From assembly GCA_964534095.1 (NCBI GenBank), contig CAZHPF010000005.1:1-23978 (forward strand): a DNA stretch of 23,978 nt, in the 5' to 3' direction. A program made the translations under genes and the position numbers. Source of the DNA: CALMSM01 sp964534095 (GTDB taxonomy: Bacteria; Patescibacteriota; Saccharimonadia; Saccharimonadales; CALMSM01). Positions 1 through 8,200 of this stretch are shown in pieces; position 1 is the first letter of the stretch; every line of letters starts with the position of its first letter. The notes beneath the pieces are model-generated. The model had not been told where the DNA came from, did not search any database, and saw only the letters and a list, made by a program, of their open reading frames with translations.

Positions 1-15
1 TTCAGGGCTATAATA

Positions 16-43
16 TTGACAAATAAGCAAAAGCATGTATAAT
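16..43 (+). promoter_or_regulatory. sigma70 promoter of the left-end small transcript
   Basis: TTGACA at 16-21 and TATAAT at 38-43 are both perfect consensus hexamers with a 16-nt spacer. Transcription should start near 50. It would read into two short ORFs that both have ribosome binding sites, then a terminator at 381-409. A second TATAAT at 9-14 has no visible -35 because the window begins there. Confidence 0.75.
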
Positions 44-51
44 ACATAATG

Positions 52-97
52 TTGATGCATCAAAACAAACATCCACGTCAATATGATCACTTGACGT
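52..97. promoter_or_regulatory. palindrome and inverted repeat in the leader (operator or RNA hairpin)
   Basis: TTGATGCATCAA at 52-63 is a perfect 12-bp palindrome starting about where transcription should begin. ACGTCAA (75-81) and TTGACGT (91-97) form a 7-bp inverted repeat with a 9-nt spacer. Either could be a repressor site, and the second could also be a 5'UTR hairpin. The symmetry is seen directly; the regulatory role is inferred. Confidence 0.45.
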
Positions 98-129
98 TTC
101 AAAATACATAGTAGAAAGGACAAATGCTC

Positions 130-225
130 ATGAATATAGCCACGTCACTTATTGGTGACCTTGCTTACGAATTGGCGCCGACTACAGACCAGCAAATATT
201 GCGGGTCGATAGCTGGCTAACCTAA
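130..225 (+). CDS. putative micropeptide 1 (31 aa), unknown function
   Basis: This short ORF begins MNIATSLIGDLAYELA and ends at TAA 223-225. AAAGGA at 115-120 lies 9 nt before ATG 130, which is why this start is preferred over the in-frame ATG 124, where the gap is only 3 nt. No signal peptide or known family is recognised. It is the first of two short ORFs between one consensus promoter and one terminator. A 5-bp inverted repeat (GTCAC 144-148, GTGAC 155-159) lies inside it, and CGGGT 202-206 can pair with ACCCG 229-233 across its stop codon, so the region may work as structured RNA instead of, or as well as, coding. Whether it is translated is uncertain. Confidence 0.4.
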   Translation: MNIATSLIGDLAYELAPTTDQQILRVDSWLT

Positions 226-269
226 GCAACCCGGTACTCACAAAAAACTAACAAAAAGGAGAATACACT

Positions 270-362
270 ATGTTAATCCAAGACATACGCCGTATGCCTA
301 AGGCAAACCATAGGGCTAAACCTCGTATTAGCGGGCAATCAATTGTAATTATCGCCGGTTAG
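270..362 (+). CDS. putative micropeptide 2 (30 aa), basic, unknown function
   Basis: The ORF has a good ribosome binding site, AAAGGAG at 255-261, 8 nt before ATG 270, and stops at TAG 360-362. The peptide is strongly basic in the first two thirds (IRRMPKANHRAKPR) and ends in a short hydrophobic stretch (SIVIIAG). It could be a leader or stalling peptide, a small secreted or membrane-active peptide, or a small RNA-binding protein; nothing in the sequence separates these. The terminator begins 18 nt after the stop, which fits a complete small transcription unit. The strong ribosome binding site is the main reason to think it is translated. Confidence 0.5.
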   Translation: MLIQDIRRMPKANHRAKPRISGQSIVIIAG

Positions 363-380
363 TACAGGCAAACGCATATT

Positions 381-409
381 AAGAGCCGCGGGACGCCGGG
401 GCTCTTTAA
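381..409 (+). terminator. intrinsic terminator of the small-ORF transcript
   Basis: AAGAGCC (381-387) pairs perfectly with GGCTCTT (400-406) around a 12-nt GC-rich loop and is followed by a short T/A tract. The stem is good but the U-tract is modest. Confidence 0.6.
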
Positions 410-424
410 TTGCATGTCTCTATC

Positions 425-433
425 TGTTACAAT
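425..433 (+). promoter_or_regulatory. extended -10 promoter for tRNA-Met
   Basis: TGTTACAAT at 425-433 reads as TGn plus a 5/6 -10 match. No convincing -35 is present. Transcription would start near 440, about 15 nt before the mature tRNA end. Confidence 0.45.
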
Positions 434-454
434 CTGTGGTTGTTCGGTGGCTTT

Positions 455-531
455 GGTAGGGTAGCTCAGATGGTTAGAGCGCAGGACTCATAAGCCTGAG
501 GTCGCGGGTTCGATCCCCGCCCCTGCTACCA
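455..531 (+). tRNA. tRNA-Met (anticodon CAU), probably elongator
   Basis: This is a complete cloverleaf of 77 nt with an encoded CCA. The acceptor is GGTAGGG (455-461) with CCCTGCT (521-527), including two G-U pairs. The D stem is GCTC/GAGC (464-467, 477-480). The anticodon loop CTCATAA at 487-493 has CAT at 489-491. The T stem is GCGGG/CCCGC (504-508, 516-520) around TTCGATC. The paired acceptor end rules against an initiator tRNA, which has an unpaired 1-72. A CAU tRNA could instead be tRNA-Ile2, the substrate of TilS (encoded at 16978), but the body resembles elongator Met more. The pair closing the anticodon loop (A486, G494) is a mismatch, which is unusual. Confidence 0.93.
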
Positions 532-543
532 CAAGCATTAATT

Positions 544-570
544 AGGACAGGTTTTGGTCTGTCCTTTTAT
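544..570 (+). terminator. intrinsic terminator after tRNA-Met
   Basis: AGGACAG (544-550) pairs with CTGTCCT (559-565) around an 8-nt loop, followed by TTTTAT. It is a textbook intrinsic terminator 12 nt after the tRNA. Confidence 0.9.
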
Positions 571-620
571 ATTACTTATGCGTCTCATAATTTTGTTGAC
601 TTCGATAATAAATACCCTTA

Positions 621-629
621 TGGTATAAT
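621..629 (+). promoter_or_regulatory. extended -10 promoter of the surface locus
   Basis: TGGTATAAT is a perfect extended -10. The nearest -35-like hexamer, TTGACT at 596-601, leaves a 22-nt spacer and is probably not used. The same nonamer recurs at 5212-5220 before the giant fibre gene. Confidence 0.7.
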
Positions 630-656
630 CATCATCATAGAACGAGGGGTACTTAC

Positions 657-1271
657 GTGTTCGTACGTCAGGTCAAAAAATTATATAAACAAGCTATCGC
701 CGCTATGGTGATAATGGTAGCTATTGTGGCGGTGCCGCTGTCGGTACAGGCAGCGACCGATAATGAGCCGACTACTATTAACGCCGTTATTGCATCTACT
801 ATTAGTGTCACGACCTCCGGCACAGTAAACCTAAACGTTACTCCCGTGAGTGGCGGTGCGCAGACGAGTGCGTCAGATACAGTAACAGTCGCTACTAATA
901 ATGCCACTGGATATACCCTGACGCTAGCAAACAGCGATACCACATTAACACTGGTGAACGGCGCGAATACTATTGCTGCCCACACCGGTACGCAGGCAGC
1001 CTCAACGGTACTTGCGAACAACAGCTGGGGGTATCATGTGGATGGTATTGGTAACTTTGGGAGCGGTGGAGCTGTAGAAACAAACGTTACCTCGAGTGCC
1101 ATCAAATATGCTGGTGTGCCATCAAGCGCCTCTCCAAACACCATCAAGACGACGGCAACGACGGCTTCGGGTGATGTTACGAGTGTCTGGTACGCTGTTA
1201 AAGCAGATACAACCAAGCCCAATGGTACCTATACTGACACCGTGACGTATACTGCTACTACAAACCCTTAA
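657..1271 (+). CDS. secreted beta-domain surface protein (WxL-like)
   Basis: The 204-aa product has a signal peptide: basic residues, a hydrophobic core about 13-30, and predicted cleavage near VQA at 30-33. The rest is Thr/Ser/Ala/Val-rich beta sequence with a motif run common in CPR surface proteins: TNNATGYTLTL, LANNSWGYHVDG, then a C-terminal GTYTDTVTYTA strand. The C-terminal half of the LamG protein at 2947 looks like the same domain. The domain recalls WxL proteins of Firmicutes, which bind DUF916 partners, and a DUF916-like gene follows here; however, no strict paired W-x-L motif is present, so the link is inference. Start: GTG 657 is preceded by GAGGGG at 644-649, 7 nt away. No membrane anchor or sortase motif is present, so retention must be non-covalent or the protein is released. 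Confidence is high for a secreted protein and moderate for the family. Confidence 0.8.
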   Translation: MFVRQVKKLYKQAIAAMVIMVAIVAVPLSVQAATDNEPTTINAVIASTISVTTSGTVNLNVTPVSGGAQTSASDTVTVATNNATGYTLTLANSDTTLTLVNGANTIAAHTGTQAASTVLANNSWGYHVDGIGNFGSGGAVETNVTSSAIKYAGVPSSASPNTIKTTATTASGDVTSVWYAVKADTTKPNGTYTDTVTYTATTNP

Positions 1272-1276
1272 CGGTG

Positions 1277-1285
1277 TGATATACT
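1277..1285 (+). promoter_or_regulatory. extended -10 promoter before the first DUF916-like gene
   Basis: TGATATACT at 1277-1285 is an extended -10 with 5/6 hexamer match. It would start transcription near 1292, just ahead of GGAGG at 1299-1303, and so supports the GTG 1310 start. Confidence 0.45.
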
Positions 1286-1309
1286 TTGCCTAAGACGTGG
1301 AGGATAAGG

Positions 1310-2230
1310 GTGAAAAGAGTTCTGTCGATAGTTGCAGTTTGGTTGACGCTATTCTCTATTATTGCCGTACCGCTGCATACTGTTCAAGCAGCCGAAGAAG
1401 GAGAAGAGCGGATTACGCTATCACCAGCTGTAGTACGGCCATCCCTCCAGGCGGGCGGTAAAGCAACTGGCAAGCTTACTATTATCAACGACGGAAGCAT
1501 AGGCTACGATTTTTTGATGTATGCGCGGCCGTTTTCTGTCAGCGATGAAAATTACGACCCAAACTATACTATCGTAAATGAACGTACCGAAGCGTACCAA
1601 TGGGTACAATTTAGCCAAACCAAGCTTCGTTTAGAGCCAGGTGAACGGGTAGAAGTAAAGTACTCAGTGCAAACGCCTCCCAGTGCTCGTAGCGGGGGGC
1701 ACTACGCCGTATTATTTGCCGAAACACAACCACCTGCTGATCAGCCTGCCAGCGTTGCCCGCAAAAAACGCGTCGGCTCGCTCCTATACATGACCGTCGG
1801 CGGAAGTATAGAGGAACAGGGTCAGATAGAAAGCTGGACTGCTAAAACATTCCAAACCTCCAAACCGCTTACTAGTGTTCTTCGTCTCAAAAACACCGGT
1901 AATGTCCACTATGAAGCTAACATTTCGGTCAACTATACCAGTCTATTTGGCAAAAAACAGTTTGAACTCAACCAGCAGATGCTCATCCTTCCGGGTACGA
2001 CCAGAAAGGTGAATATTGCGTGGCAAGACGCACCATATTTCGGCGTATTTAAGGCAGGCGGTACGGTGAGCTATCTGGGTAAGACTGAAACACTACCTAC
2101 CAGATATGTTATTTTGATGCCTATCTCGTTGCTGGTAGCTCTCGGTGTGGTTGTCGTGCTTATTCTTGGATTCATGGTTGTTAAACGAAAGCGCCGTAAC
2201 CGTAAATCTGGCTTTCGTGCGAAGCGCTAG
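1310..2230 (+). CDS. DUF916-like membrane-anchored Ig-fold surface protein 1
   Basis: The 306-aa product starts at GTG 1310, which has GGAGG (1299-1303) 6 nt upstream; a longer TTG start at 1286 is possible but would place the ribosome site inside the gene. A signal peptide (about 1-27, ending VQA) is followed by a DUF916-type domain starting ITLSPAVVRPSLQAGGK, with GKLTIINDG and a LEPGERVEVKYSV strand, then a second beta domain (SVLRLKNTGNVHYEA). A C-terminal transmembrane helix follows (VILMPISLLVALGVVVVLIL) with a very basic tail (KRKRRNRKS), placing the Ig domains outside the cell. In Firmicutes, DUF916 proteins bind WxL proteins and peptidoglycan. Here it follows a secreted beta-domain protein, and an equivalent gene follows the second such protein at 2947. 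The two-domain fold also recalls pilus chaperones, which I cannot exclude. Confidence 0.75.
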   Translation: MKRVLSIVAVWLTLFSIIAVPLHTVQAAEEGEERITLSPAVVRPSLQAGGKATGKLTIINDGSIGYDFLMYARPFSVSDENYDPNYTIVNERTEAYQWVQFSQTKLRLEPGERVEVKYSVQTPPSARSGGHYAVLFAETQPPADQPASVARKKRVGSLLYMTVGGSIEEQGQIESWTAKTFQTSKPLTSVLRLKNTGNVHYEANISVNYTSLFGKKQFELNQQMLILPGTTRKVNIAWQDAPYFGVFKAGGTVSYLGKTETLPTRYVILMPISLLVALGVVVVLILGFMVVKRKRRNRKSGFRAKR

Positions 2231-2936
2231 CAAGCTAAAACTAGGCCTACTATTAGTCGGTCTGTGTATCGGTCTTAGTAGTATGTATCGGGTGGATCCG
2301 CTGGTATATAGCGCATCGCAAAATACGGAAATCAAAGCCGAGATATGTAACAATGCTGCCCCAGTAGTTACCGTCACTCATCCACAATCCGATAGTGTAA
2401 CCAACGACTCGCTTATAGCTTTAGCAGGGAAGACAGAACGTACTTCCCAGATCGATATCTCACTCAACGACCTATATTCGCAGTCTGTTGCTATCGGCGC
2501 GAATAACACCTTTGCTACCACGATATCTCTCCAAGAAGGCATCAATACCATAGCGCTCGACGCTTACTATAGTTGCAATCAGCAATCCAAGGTATTTACG
2601 ATTGTAGTGACCTATGCTCCCGGAGGCAGTTCTAGCAATGGCGGTGATTCCAATACTGAAGTGGTCAAACCTGGTAATACGGTACCCGGCATTATTTCAA
2701 ACCCACGTGCGCCAGCAACCAACCTTGATTATGATTTTGTTATACCACTTACCCTATGGTGGGTGTATGTATTTCTGTTGCTGCTATTTGTCATTGTACT
2801 GCCGCCATATCTATTGGTTTGGCTATGCGCCATACTAGGTATACAAATGGTTATTGAACGGTGGCATCGAATGCTTGCAAGGCTTGTGGCGGCCGCCTTT
2901 GTGCTATTGTTTGTTACAATATTGGTACACGTGTAA
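2217..2936 (+). CDS. small Ig-like protein with C-terminal membrane hairpin, unknown function
   Basis: With a GTG start at 2217 the product is 239 aa: a signal sequence (SKLKLGLLLVGLCIGL), one Ig-like beta domain about residues 47-134 (PVVTVTHPQSDSVTND through INTIALDAYYSC), a Gly/Ser/Pro linker about 135-170, then hydrophobic segments at about 177-208 (long enough to cross twice) and 221-238. Two cysteines (44 and 120) flank the Ig domain and could form a disulfide. The gene overlaps the upstream DUF916-like gene by 14 nt in another frame and has no Shine-Dalgarno, so translational coupling is likely. An ATG at 2145 would give a longer protein, but that would put about 24 extra residues before the signal sequence and overlap far more. 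It is part of the surface locus; no family is recognised. Confidence 0.65.
   Translation: MRSASKLKLGLLLVGLCIGLSSMYRVDPLVYSASQNTEIKAEICNNAAPVVTVTHPQSDSVTNDSLIALAGKTERTSQIDISLNDLYSQSVAIGANNTFATTISLQEGINTIALDAYYSCNQQSKVFTIVVTYAPGGSSSNGGDSNTEVVKPGNTVPGIISNPRAPATNLDYDFVIPLTLWWVYVFLLLLFVIVLPPYLLVWLCAILGIQMVIERWHRMLARLVAAAFVLLFVTILVHV
2912..2920 (+). promoter_or_regulatory. possible internal promoter for the LamG gene
   Basis: TGTTACAAT lies inside the 3' end of the preceding gene and is identical to the proposed tRNA-Met -10 at 425-433. It would start transcription near 2927, ahead of GAGGG at 2939-2943. No -35 is visible. Confidence 0.35.
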
Positions 2937-2946
2937 ACGAGGGTAT

Positions 2947-4332
2947 ATGAAACAGTTTAAAAAAGTGTTTGTGCTTTGCAGCGTAGTAATTGTGGTGCTC
3001 ACATTTTTCGGTGTGTTCAGTTACCGGGTCTATGCTGTGCCGTCAACCAGCACAAATTACAAGCTTGACCCGCAAGGCCTCAATGCATTTGGCGGACAGG
3101 GAACTTCAACACACTACAGCATGGTAAGTTCCGGCGGCGAAGCAGTGGTGGGGAACGGGAGTGGCGGGAGCTACAAGCTCAGCTCCGGTTACGTTGGGCA
3201 GCTGCAGCAATCCATTGAACTAAACCTGACTGCCAGTAATACACAAGCCTACTACCCCCTCAATACTAACACTGGTATCCAAGCCTACGACGCTACCGCG
3301 AATAATCTTAGTGGAACGTTAAGTGGCAGTGCGGGATGGGGTACGGGGAAAATTGGCCAAGCAGCTACTTTTAACGGCAGTAGTTCTTATATCCAAACAG
3401 ACTACCCAACACAAGTAACAAATGAGTTTACCTATAGTGGTTGGTTTTATGTTGATAGCTTTTCAGCGGGCTGGGAATCGGTATTTGGTGACTTTCAACA
3501 TACGGGCAGCGCGGGAGGCGCAACAGGCGTGAACTTTGTGCCACGCAATGGCAGTATTCAAATATGCGCTGGGGATAGTACCGGCTCGTATGTCCTTGGC
3601 ACGCACTGTAACATTAACTTCGCATCGGGGGCTGTAACCACTGGGAGCTGGATATTTGGAACTCTCACGTATGATGGGACTACCCTTAAGGCCTACGTCA
3701 ATGGTTCACAGATTGGCTCCACCCCTCGATCAATTTCACATGCATCCGCAAAATTTGTATTAGGCAGATGGGGAGTCACCTATAACAACTATTACTTTGA
3801 TGGCTCAATAGACGAAGTCAAAATATTTAACCGGGCGTTAAATGCTACAGAGGTTCGCAATATTTATGACGCTAATACCGCCGGCATTGCCAACGCCGTA
3901 ACTGTTCCGGAGGTAGTACCGGGGGTACCGCAAACAGTTGGTATGGATATGACAGTTATCACCGATGCAGGTGGTTACGATGCCGCAATTTCTCAAAACA
4001 ATAATTTAACCCATAGTGATACTTCTACTACCATTGCAGCATTATCAGGGGGCAGTATTACTACCCCTGTGTTGTGGGACGATGGAACCACTAAAGGCCT
4101 AGGCTTTACCCTCATCAGCGGGATGAGTATACCGGCCAAATGGGGTAGTGGACCGGTGAACTACAAATATGCACCCCTACCCAGCAGTGCCACAACGTTT
4201 TTTAGTCGGACTGGTTTGTCCGCCGGTGCAAAAGAGGTCACCAATATGCAACTGAAACTTGATGTGCCCACCTCGCAAAAATCAGGGCAATACACCAATA
4301 TTGTTACGGTAACAGTTACGGCGAAACCATGA
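2947..4332 (+). CDS. secreted LamG/concanavalin-like protein with C-terminal WxL-like domain
   Basis: The 461-aa product starts at ATG 2947 with GAGGG (2939-2943) just upstream. A longer ATG 2854 start would bury the signal peptide behind 31 residues of the overlapping gene and is rejected. Parts in order: signal peptide 1-30 (ending VYA); a STNYKLDPQG...YKLSSGYVGQ segment (about 34-85) common in CPR surface proteins; a LamG/ConA-like lectin domain about 98-312 with typical strands (AYYPLNTNTG, GQAATFNGSSSYI, FTYSGWFYVD, GSIDEVKIFNRALNATEV); and a beta domain about 320-461 (GYDAAISQNNNLTH, LWDDGTTKGLGFTL, GQYTNIVTVTVTAKP) like the one in the 657 gene. LamG domains usually bind glycans or proteins, so host-cell or matrix binding is possible. 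The stop overlaps the next gene's ATG by 4 nt, and that gene is again DUF916-like. Confidence 0.8.
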   Translation: MKQFKKVFVLCSVVIVVLTFFGVFSYRVYAVPSTSTNYKLDPQGLNAFGGQGTSTHYSMVSSGGEAVVGNGSGGSYKLSSGYVGQLQQSIELNLTASNTQAYYPLNTNTGIQAYDATANNLSGTLSGSAGWGTGKIGQAATFNGSSSYIQTDYPTQVTNEFTYSGWFYVDSFSAGWESVFGDFQHTGSAGGATGVNFVPRNGSIQICAGDSTGSYVLGTHCNINFASGAVTTGSWIFGTLTYDGTTLKAYVNGSQIGSTPRSISHASAKFVLGRWGVTYNNYYFDGSIDEVKIFNRALNATEVRNIYDANTAGIANAVTVPEVVPGVPQTVGMDMTVITDAGGYDAAISQNNNLTHSDTSTTIAALSGGSITTPVLWDDGTTKGLGFTLISGMSIPAKWGSGPVNYKYAPLPSSATTFFSRTGLSAGAKEVTNMQLKLDVPTSQKSGQYTNIVTVTVTAKP

Positions 4333-5204
4333 GAAAACTTGTATTACTGGCCATCTTGCTTGGAATAGTTGGTTTTGCTGCCGCGCGTCAAGTAGGTGCG
4401 TTGGGTCTCAAGGTCGCGCCGCTCCTGTACGAAGAAACCCTGGCTAAAGGCGAGAAAAAGAAAGGGTTTGTAGATATTTCCAACCCCAATGACGCTGAAA
4501 CCACTTTTACCTCGGAAGTCTCAGGGTTTAAGCAAATTAACGATAACGGCGACCTGGAGTTTTATGATGAGCCAAAGTATAAAAATGGTATAACGTTTGA
4601 TTACGATCAGTTTACCCTCGGGCCGCGTGAGTCACTGCGCCTATATTTTTTGCTGGATGCCAATAAATTACCCCATGGCGGTATTTATGCCGCACTATTT
4701 TTCAGAACGTCAGAACCAGGCCCTAACCCCGACAGTACCAGTATTCAGCCGTCTACACGGGTTGGCACCTTGCTGGTGATCGATAACGGGGGAGGCGGCA
4801 TCAAGCAGGCAGATATCCAAGAAGTCAAAGCGCCTTTTTTCCAGTTCGGTGATAGTATTCGGGCGACTGCCGCGGTCAAAAATACTGGCGGCGAGCAGGC
4901 TATTGCGTTTTTCCCGACACTCCAGCTACGGATCCAGCCTTTCGGAGGAGGTAACGACCAGAAGGCGCCGCTAGTATTTCCCGGGATCACCCGCAGCTCT
5001 AACCTAGAGATTCCTGGTACTTACTTTGGTTTTGTACGGCTACGGATAAGCTCGGGTAGTAATACATCAACAAAATGGGTATTTGCGGCAACAGGGAAAG
5101 GTAAAGTGATTGCCGGCGGTGTATTATTGACATCAGCCGTAGGTGTTGGAGTGCTGATTTTCCGTCGCCGCAAAAAAAGCGTTGCGAAAAATACCAAACT
5201 ATAG
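4329..5204 (+). CDS. DUF916-like membrane-anchored Ig-fold surface protein 2
   Basis: The 291-aa product has a signal peptide (about 1-24, MRKLVLLAILLGIVGFAAA), a first beta domain beginning LKVAPLLYEETLAKGEKKKG and containing VDISNPNDAETTF, LGPRESLRLYFLL and HGGIYAALFF, a second domain about 155-250, and a C-terminal helix (VIAGGVLLTSAVGVGVLIF) followed by RRRKK. It has the same architecture as the protein at 1310, with low but visible similarity (proline-containing first strand, 'N-D' turn, GG-x-YA-x-LF strand). Its ATG lies in ATGA overlapping the LamG gene's stop, so the pair is surely co-translated. The repeated order secreted protein then anchored Ig protein suggests each anchored protein serves the one before it. 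Confidence 0.75.
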   Translation: MRKLVLLAILLGIVGFAAARQVGALGLKVAPLLYEETLAKGEKKKGFVDISNPNDAETTFTSEVSGFKQINDNGDLEFYDEPKYKNGITFDYDQFTLGPRESLRLYFLLDANKLPHGGIYAALFFRTSEPGPNPDSTSIQPSTRVGTLLVIDNGGGGIKQADIQEVKAPFFQFGDSIRATAAVKNTGGEQAIAFFPTLQLRIQPFGGGNDQKAPLVFPGITRSSNLEIPGTYFGFVRLRISSGSNTSTKWVFAATGKGKVIAGGVLLTSAVGVGVLIFRRRKKSVAKNTKL

Positions 5205-5211
5205 ACATAAG

Positions 5212-5220
5212 TGGTATAAT
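5212..5220 (+). promoter_or_regulatory. extended -10 promoter of the giant fibre gene
   Basis: TGGTATAAT is identical to the element at 621-629. It starts 8 nt after the previous stop codon and would start transcription near 5227, giving a 5'UTR of about 38 nt. There is no -35. Confidence 0.65.
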
Positions 5221-5264
5221 CCCTACAGTACCTTGTGACGTAAAAGTGGAAACAAAGACAAACA

Positions 5265-8200
5265 ATGCCTAATTTTAGGAAAATACTGCTAAAGGCGCCC
5301 CTTGTTTGGTCACTCTTTTTAGTGGCTATGCTCTTCGCTGCTGTCTATTCAGGTCGACACGCTCAAGCAGCCCAGACAATTCCGTACAAAATCAACTTCC
5401 AGGGTCGGCTGACTGACAATAACGGCAACATCGTTTCTGACGGTTTGTATAACGTCAAGTTCACTATCTTTAACGCTGCTTCAGGCGGTAGCCAGTTGTG
5501 GCAAGAATTTCGCCAAACCACCAACCGTGTCCAGATAACCAACGGGCTTTTTGACGTCCGGTTCGGTGACGTAACAGCGCTCAGCCCCACACTCTTTGAC
5601 GATAGCACGCAGCTGTATTTACAGGTAGAGCTGCCAACTCCCGCCACAGCCACGTGTAGCACCAGTAGCTGTGGTAGCTTCACCGAAGGGCCATTAACTC
5701 CACGCCAGCCGATTGCTGCGACGCCCTACGCCTTTAACTCGGATACTATTGACGGCATAGACGGTTCTTCGCTGGCTCGTAACGACCAAACCAATACATT
5801 CACCGCCGACCAGGTCGTTAGCGGCGAACTCTCCGCGACCACGTTGCTGCAGGGAGGCAACGACGTTTGTGATGATTCCAATAACTGTAACTATGCTGCG
5901 ACTTCAGGAGGTGCTGGTTATATCCAGAACCAAACCGTCAGTCCGCAGACGGCCGGGTTTAATATAACAGGGAATGGTACTATCGGTGGAAACTTGGCTG
6001 TAACAGGTACCATCAACACCAACACCCTGAGCGCTACTGCTCTCACCTTCAGCGGCGCTAACCCGTTAATTTCTCCCAGCACTACCAACACCGGTCTGGC
6101 AGTAAGAAGTAACGGTAGTGGTACTTTAACGTTGGACTCAGGCACAACTGGGAGTATTGAGGTTGGAACTGGCAACAACGCAAAGAGTATAAATATCGGT
6201 ACTGGCAGCACCGGGGCGAAGACTATCACAATCGGCAGCGTTGTTACCGGTACGAATGTATCGTTAGTAAGTGCTGGAGCCCCAATTTCTCTTTCAACCC
6301 TTGTGGGGGATATTAATGTAAACACAGCAGGCAGCGGCACTATCAATGTTGGTACAACTGCTGTTGCTCGCAGTACTAATATTGGCACCGGTGCAGCTGC
6401 CCAGACGGTTACAGTCGGGTCTACTAATACTACCAGTACTACTACTGTCCAATCCGGTTCCGGCGGAATTAACCTCAACGGCGCGACCAGCATTACAGGA
6501 AACACAAACATTACTGGCAGTGTTACTGCCACAAGCTTTGTGGGTGATGGATCGGCACTGACAAATCTTGATGCCGGTGATATCTCCACCGGTACACTCG
6601 GTGTCGCTCGGGGTGGTACAGGCGCCGCTACGCATACTGCCGGCGGTGTCCTATTCGGTAACGGTACGAGTGCAATCCAAAACTCCGGAGTTCTGACCAA
6701 TGGTCAACTCTTAATTGGCGATGGCACCGGCGCTCCTACGGTCGGCACCTTAACGGCTGGTACAGGTATTGGTATTACAAATGGAGCGGGCAGTATTACA
6801 GTTGCCGTTGGCAGTACAGTAACTTTGCAAGGCAACACCTTTAACGGTGCTAGCCAATTAGTACAGCTCAATGCCTCTAGCCAACTGCCTGCAGTGTCGG
6901 GTGTTAACCTCACCAACCTAAACGCTACCAACCTAGCTTCCGGCACAGTCAACACTGCGCGTATAGCAGGTTCCTATACAGGCATAACTGGTACTGGTGC
7001 GCTTACGGCCGGCAGTATTGCTTCCGGCTTTGGGAGTATCAACATCGGAGCTAGTGTGTTTACCGGTGACGGTTCGGGGCTGACTAATCTTGATGCTACT
7101 GACCTGACCGGCACTATTGCTAGCGCACGGCTGAGTGGTTCCTATACGGGTATTACTGGAACAGGAGCCTTAACTGCCGGATCAATAGCCTCCGGCTTTG
7201 GTAATATTAATATCGGTAGTAATACATTCACTGGCAATGGATCGGGACTGACAACCCTCAATGCCTCTAACATCTCCACTGGCACCCTAGCCGTAGCCCA
7301 GGGTGGTACAGGCGCCGCTACGCACACGGCTGGGGCCATATTGTTTGGTAACGGCACCAGTGCTGTCACTAACTCAGGAGTACTAACTAACGGTCAACTC
7401 TTAATCGGCGATGGCACCGGCGCTCCGACCGTTGGGACACTTACCGCTGGCACAGGTATAGGGGTGACGAATGGAGCGGGTAGTATTACGCTTGCCGTAG
7501 ATTCAACTGTCTGTACTACGGGAGGTAACTGTGCTGGCGTGGGTGGTACAGGGGACATCTTACAGGGGGGTAATTCATTTGTCGGTGCCATGACAATTGG
7601 AACGAATAACGCCCAAGCGCTTAATCTAGAGACTAACGGCGTAAACAGGTTAACAATAGATAATGCAGGAGCAATCACCACTACTGGCGATTTGACAGTT
7701 GGCGGCACCGTATCAGGCAATGGGTCGGGACTGACAACCCTCAGTGCCTCTAATCTTTCCTCCGGCACAGTCAACACTGCGCGTATAGCAGGCTCATACA
7801 CAGGTATTACTGGCACAGGAGCCCTAACTGCCGGATCAATAGCCTCCGGGTTTGGCAACATCAACATTGGCAGCAATACATTTACCGGTAATGGTTCCGG
7901 GTTAACAGCACTGAACGCCTCCAATGTCTCCAGCGGCACTCTTGCTGTTGCCCAAGGTGGTACCGGTGCTGCTACTCTGACGGCCGGGGGTATATTATTC
8001 GGCAATGGTACCAGTGCTGTACAGAACTCGGGTGTACTGACGAACGGCCAGCTATTAATTGGGGATGGTACTGGGGCACCGACCGTGGGCACCTTAACGG
8101 CTGGCACTGGTATAGGTGTGACAAATGGAGCGGGGACAATCACGATTGCGGCAGATAGCACTGTTACGCTACAGGGAAATACATTCAACGGTGCCAGCCA

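Noticed and set aside
596..629. TTGACT at 596-601 as the -35 of the TGGTATAAT promoter
   Set aside because: The spacer would be 22 nt, too long for sigma70.
2854..2946. Upstream ATG 2854 as the start of the LamG protein
   Set aside because: It would put 31 residues before an excellent signal peptide and overlap the preceding gene; ATG 2947 has its own GAGGG site.
5918..6700. Long minus-strand ORF (260 codons), and another at 7394-8260 (288 codons), inside the fibre gene
   Set aside because: They are antisense shadows of the repetitive Gly/Thr/Ala codons; they give Val/Pro-rich repeats that mirror the fibre repeats and have no start signals.
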